Part shown: positions 6,698 through 8,549 of the stretch, piece by piece
How the letters are laid out: each line of letters begins with the position of its first letter
How positions within the stretch are numbered: position 1 is the first letter of the stretch
Source of the DNA: DATCRE01 sp035493595
Lineage (GTDB): Bacteria; Bacteroidota; Bacteroidia; Cytophagales; Cyclobacteriaceae
Direction of reading: 5' to 3'
Assembly: GCA_035493595.1 (NCBI GenBank)
Contig: DATJHZ010000071.1
Location: 1-8,549, forward strand
Length of the DNA: 8,549 nt
Made by a program: the position numbers and the translations under genes
Notes under the pieces: model-generated
The model's database searches: none
Told to the model about the DNA's origin: nothing
What the model saw: only the letters and a program-made list of their open reading frames with translations

Positions 6698-8549
6698 TGA
6701 AAAAATAGCAGGCTATGCACTCCGGTTTCTTCAGTGGTTTTGTCCAACGCATCTGCATGAAGAAATTGAAGGCGACCTTGTTCAACGCTATACCAAAGAG
6801 ATTAAGAAATTAGGAGAGAAGAAAGCTACGCGAAGATTAGTCTGGAATACACTTCGGTTTTTCAGGCCTGGAATTGTTTTAAGAAATAGATATTCAACAG
6901 GATTAAATTCTATCGATATGCTAAGCAATTATTGGAAAGTCATGGTGCGCAATCTTATGAAGCACAAAGTTTATTCAAGCATCAATGTTTTTGGTCTTAC
7001 CATCGGAATAACCTTTGCTGTTATGATTGGTGTTTTCTGCTGGGGCGAACTACAGGTAAACAAACAGCTTAAAGATGTTGACAGACTTTATATTGTAGAG
7101 CGCGATATGAAAGATACCAGTGGCATGGGCTTCTTCGCTCCAACGCCTATTGGCAGAACATTAAAAGAACAATACCCAACGCTGGTAGAAAATTATTTTC
7201 GCTTTTATGATCGCAATATAAAAGTCAGTAAAGAAGATAAGCATTTTGTTATCCAGGGAATTATTGGCGATTCCACTTTTCTTACCATGTTTGGAATGCC
7301 TGTGTTGTATGGCGATGCAAAAACAGCACTAAGCGAACATCATTCTGTTGTTATTACAGAAAAAATGGCGAAGCAATTTTTTAACAGAGCTGACGTAGTG
7401 GGGGAGACGTTAACATTAACAAATGGCCTTCGTGAAAAAAAAGAAGTAGTCATTACAGCGGTGCTTGAAGATTTACAGCGAAACTCTGTAACAGATCTTG
7501 TTGGTATAAATGCTCAGTACATTGTTCCCCTTCAGGATGGGCGCGATTTTATGTTTACCGATCCTAAAGACCTGGAAAATGATTTTATCATCACGTATTT
7601 AAAACTTGCACCTAAAGCACAGCCTGATGATGTTCAGCGTGCCATGAGTAGCTGGGTTAAAAATAATGGTTCGCCACAACAGAAGAGAATTGCTAATCTG
7701 AACCTTAGAGGCCTTAAAGATTATTATCTCATTACTCAAAATGGAGCAGCTCAGAAAATGATCTGGATCCTTAGTGGCATAGCGTGTTTTATTTTACTGT
7801 TAGCCATCATCAATTTCATTAACATCTCCATTGCCAGTGCAACAGTAAGACTGAAAGAAATTGGTGTGCGAAAAGTAATAGGCGGAATTCGTAAGCAGAT
7901 AATATTTCAATTTCTTTCAGAATCGTTAATCATAACTTCTTTGGCAGGCTTGCTCGCTGTAGGATGCTATGAGCTGCTGCGTCCTGCATTCGAAGGTTTG
8001 CTTAATGTATCGCTTCCGGCTTTCTGGAAACTTAACATAGACTTTTGGAAATGGTTTGTAATGGCGCTGGTTTTTGTTGGCGTGTTGGCTGGGGCTTACC
8101 CGGCATTTTTTATGTCATCTTATCATATAATTGAATCGCTTAAAGGCAAGTTAAAATCAGCGAAAGAAGGTTTGATGTTTTCTAAAGGATTAATGACTGT
8201 TCAATTTCTTGTTGCCATTTTTATTTTCTGCTGTTCTATCGTTATTACCAGGCAAGTATCTTATTTTCTGGAGAAGGATCTGGGTTACGATAAATCATTT
8301 GTGCTCACCGTATCATCTGCACCGAGAATATGGAGTGATGATGGTATCAAGCAGATGAATTCAGCCAAGCACGATTTTCTCACATCGTCTCATGTAGAAT
8401 CTGCGAGCCTCTCGTGGGAAATCCCCAATGGTAATAATGGCGATGATGTAAGCCTGTATCGTTATGGAAGTGATGAAGATAAATCAATCCTCATGCCCTT
8501 ACTGAAATCAGATGAAGACTTTGATAATGTTTACAAGATAAAAATAAAT
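6690..8549 (+). CDS. Second prefix-domain FtsX/MacB-type permease (C-terminus cut by window edge)
   Basis: A paralogue of the preceding permease. It is open for exactly 620 codons to the window end without a stop. The ATG lies inside the end of the previous gene (8-bp overlap, ATGAGTAG), with no separate ribosome binding site, so coupled translation is likely. Residues 11-66 form the same prefix domain (LRFLQWFCP, EEIEGDL, RFFRPGIVLRN). TM1 follows (about 94-117), then a periplasmic MacB-like domain (about 118-355), TM2-TM4 (about 356-380, 406-428, 453-475) with the coupling motif KEIGVRKVIGG (389-399), TM5 (about 497-520), and the start of the second periplasmic domain. By comparison with its neighbour, roughly 250-280 residues including the last three membrane helices are missing. 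It is clearly diverged in the periplasmic parts, so it is not a recent copy and may handle a different ligand or pair with the first permease. Confidence 0.93.
   Translation, partial: MSSEKIAGYALRFLQWFCPTHLHEEIEGDLVQRYTKEIKKLGEKKATRRLVWNTLRFFRPGIVLRNRYSTGLNSIDMLSNYWKVMVRNLMKHKVYSSINVFGLTIGITFAVMIGVFCWGELQVNKQLKDVDRLYIVERDMKDTSGMGFFAPTPIGRTLKEQYPTLVENYFRFYDRNIKVSKEDKHFVIQGIIGDSTFLTMFGMPVLYGDAKTALSEHHSVVITEKMAKQFFNRADVVGETLTLTNGLREKKEVVITAVLEDLQRNSVTDLVGINAQYIVPLQDGRDFMFTDPKDLENDFIITYLKLAPKAQPDDVQRAMSSWVKNNGSPQQKRIANLNLRGLKDYYLITQNGAAQKMIWILSGIACFILLLAIINFINISIASATVRLKEIGVRKVIGGIRKQIIFQFLSESLIITSLAGLLAVGCYELLRPAFEGLLNVSLPAFWKLNIDFWKWFVMALVFVGVLAGAYPAFFMSSYHIIESLKGKLKSAKEGLMFSKGLMTVQFLVAIFIFCCSIVITRQVSYFLEKDLGYDKSFVLTVSSAPRIWSDDGIKQMNSAKHDFLTSSHVESASLSWEIPNGNNGDDVSLYRYGSDEDKSILMPLLKSDEDFDNVYKIKIN

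Noticed and set aside
6690..8549. Recent tandem duplication of the permease gene
   Set aside because: Only the prefix and membrane-proximal blocks are close. The periplasmic domains differ widely, so the duplication is old.

Overview
The window looks like chromosomal DNA of a Bacteroidota bacterium, most likely of the Cytophagales type. The grounds are moderate to low GC, start codons mostly without Shine-Dalgarno sequences, TAnnTTTG-like -7 boxes, and large two-module FtsX/MacB-type permeases with an N-terminal 'permease prefix' domain. The taxonomic call is an inference from these traits, not from a marker gene.

Left half, minus strand (read right to left): a 437-aa lipoyl-dependent dihydrolipoamide acyltransferase (E2, 2162-3475) ends in a clear intrinsic terminator (2104-2140). 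Directly behind that terminator starts a two-gene unit: a small orphan ParA/MinD-type ATPase (1472-2095) and an overlapping 125-aa protein with a basic start and an Ala/Val/Pro/Glu-rich linker (1098-1475). A perfect 36-bp palindrome (1062-1097) abuts the stop codon of that protein. It is followed by a cystathionine gamma-synthase/gamma-lyase family PLP enzyme (1-1040), whose C-terminus lies beyond the left edge.

Middle: the 190-bp divergent region 3476-3665 carries a perfect TAnnTTTG box facing the E2 gene. Facing the other way it carries a -33/-7 promoter whose -33 element overlaps an ATTGCAA-N5-TTGCAAT inverted repeat.

Right half, plus strand: a PadR-family repressor (3666-3998), a 900-aa permease (3995-6697) and a second permease (6690 to beyond the right edge) form a tightly overlapping operon with 4-bp and 8-bp overlaps. 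The two permeases share a very similar N-terminal prefix domain, and no ATP-binding subunit is encoded in the window. The layout resembles the PadR plus duplicated orphan permease (ADOP-like) arrangement described from Acidobacteria. The PadR protein probably represses its own operon through the inverted repeat. The most interesting points are this prefix-permease array without an ATPase, the orphan ParA with a disordered partner, and the REP-like palindrome.
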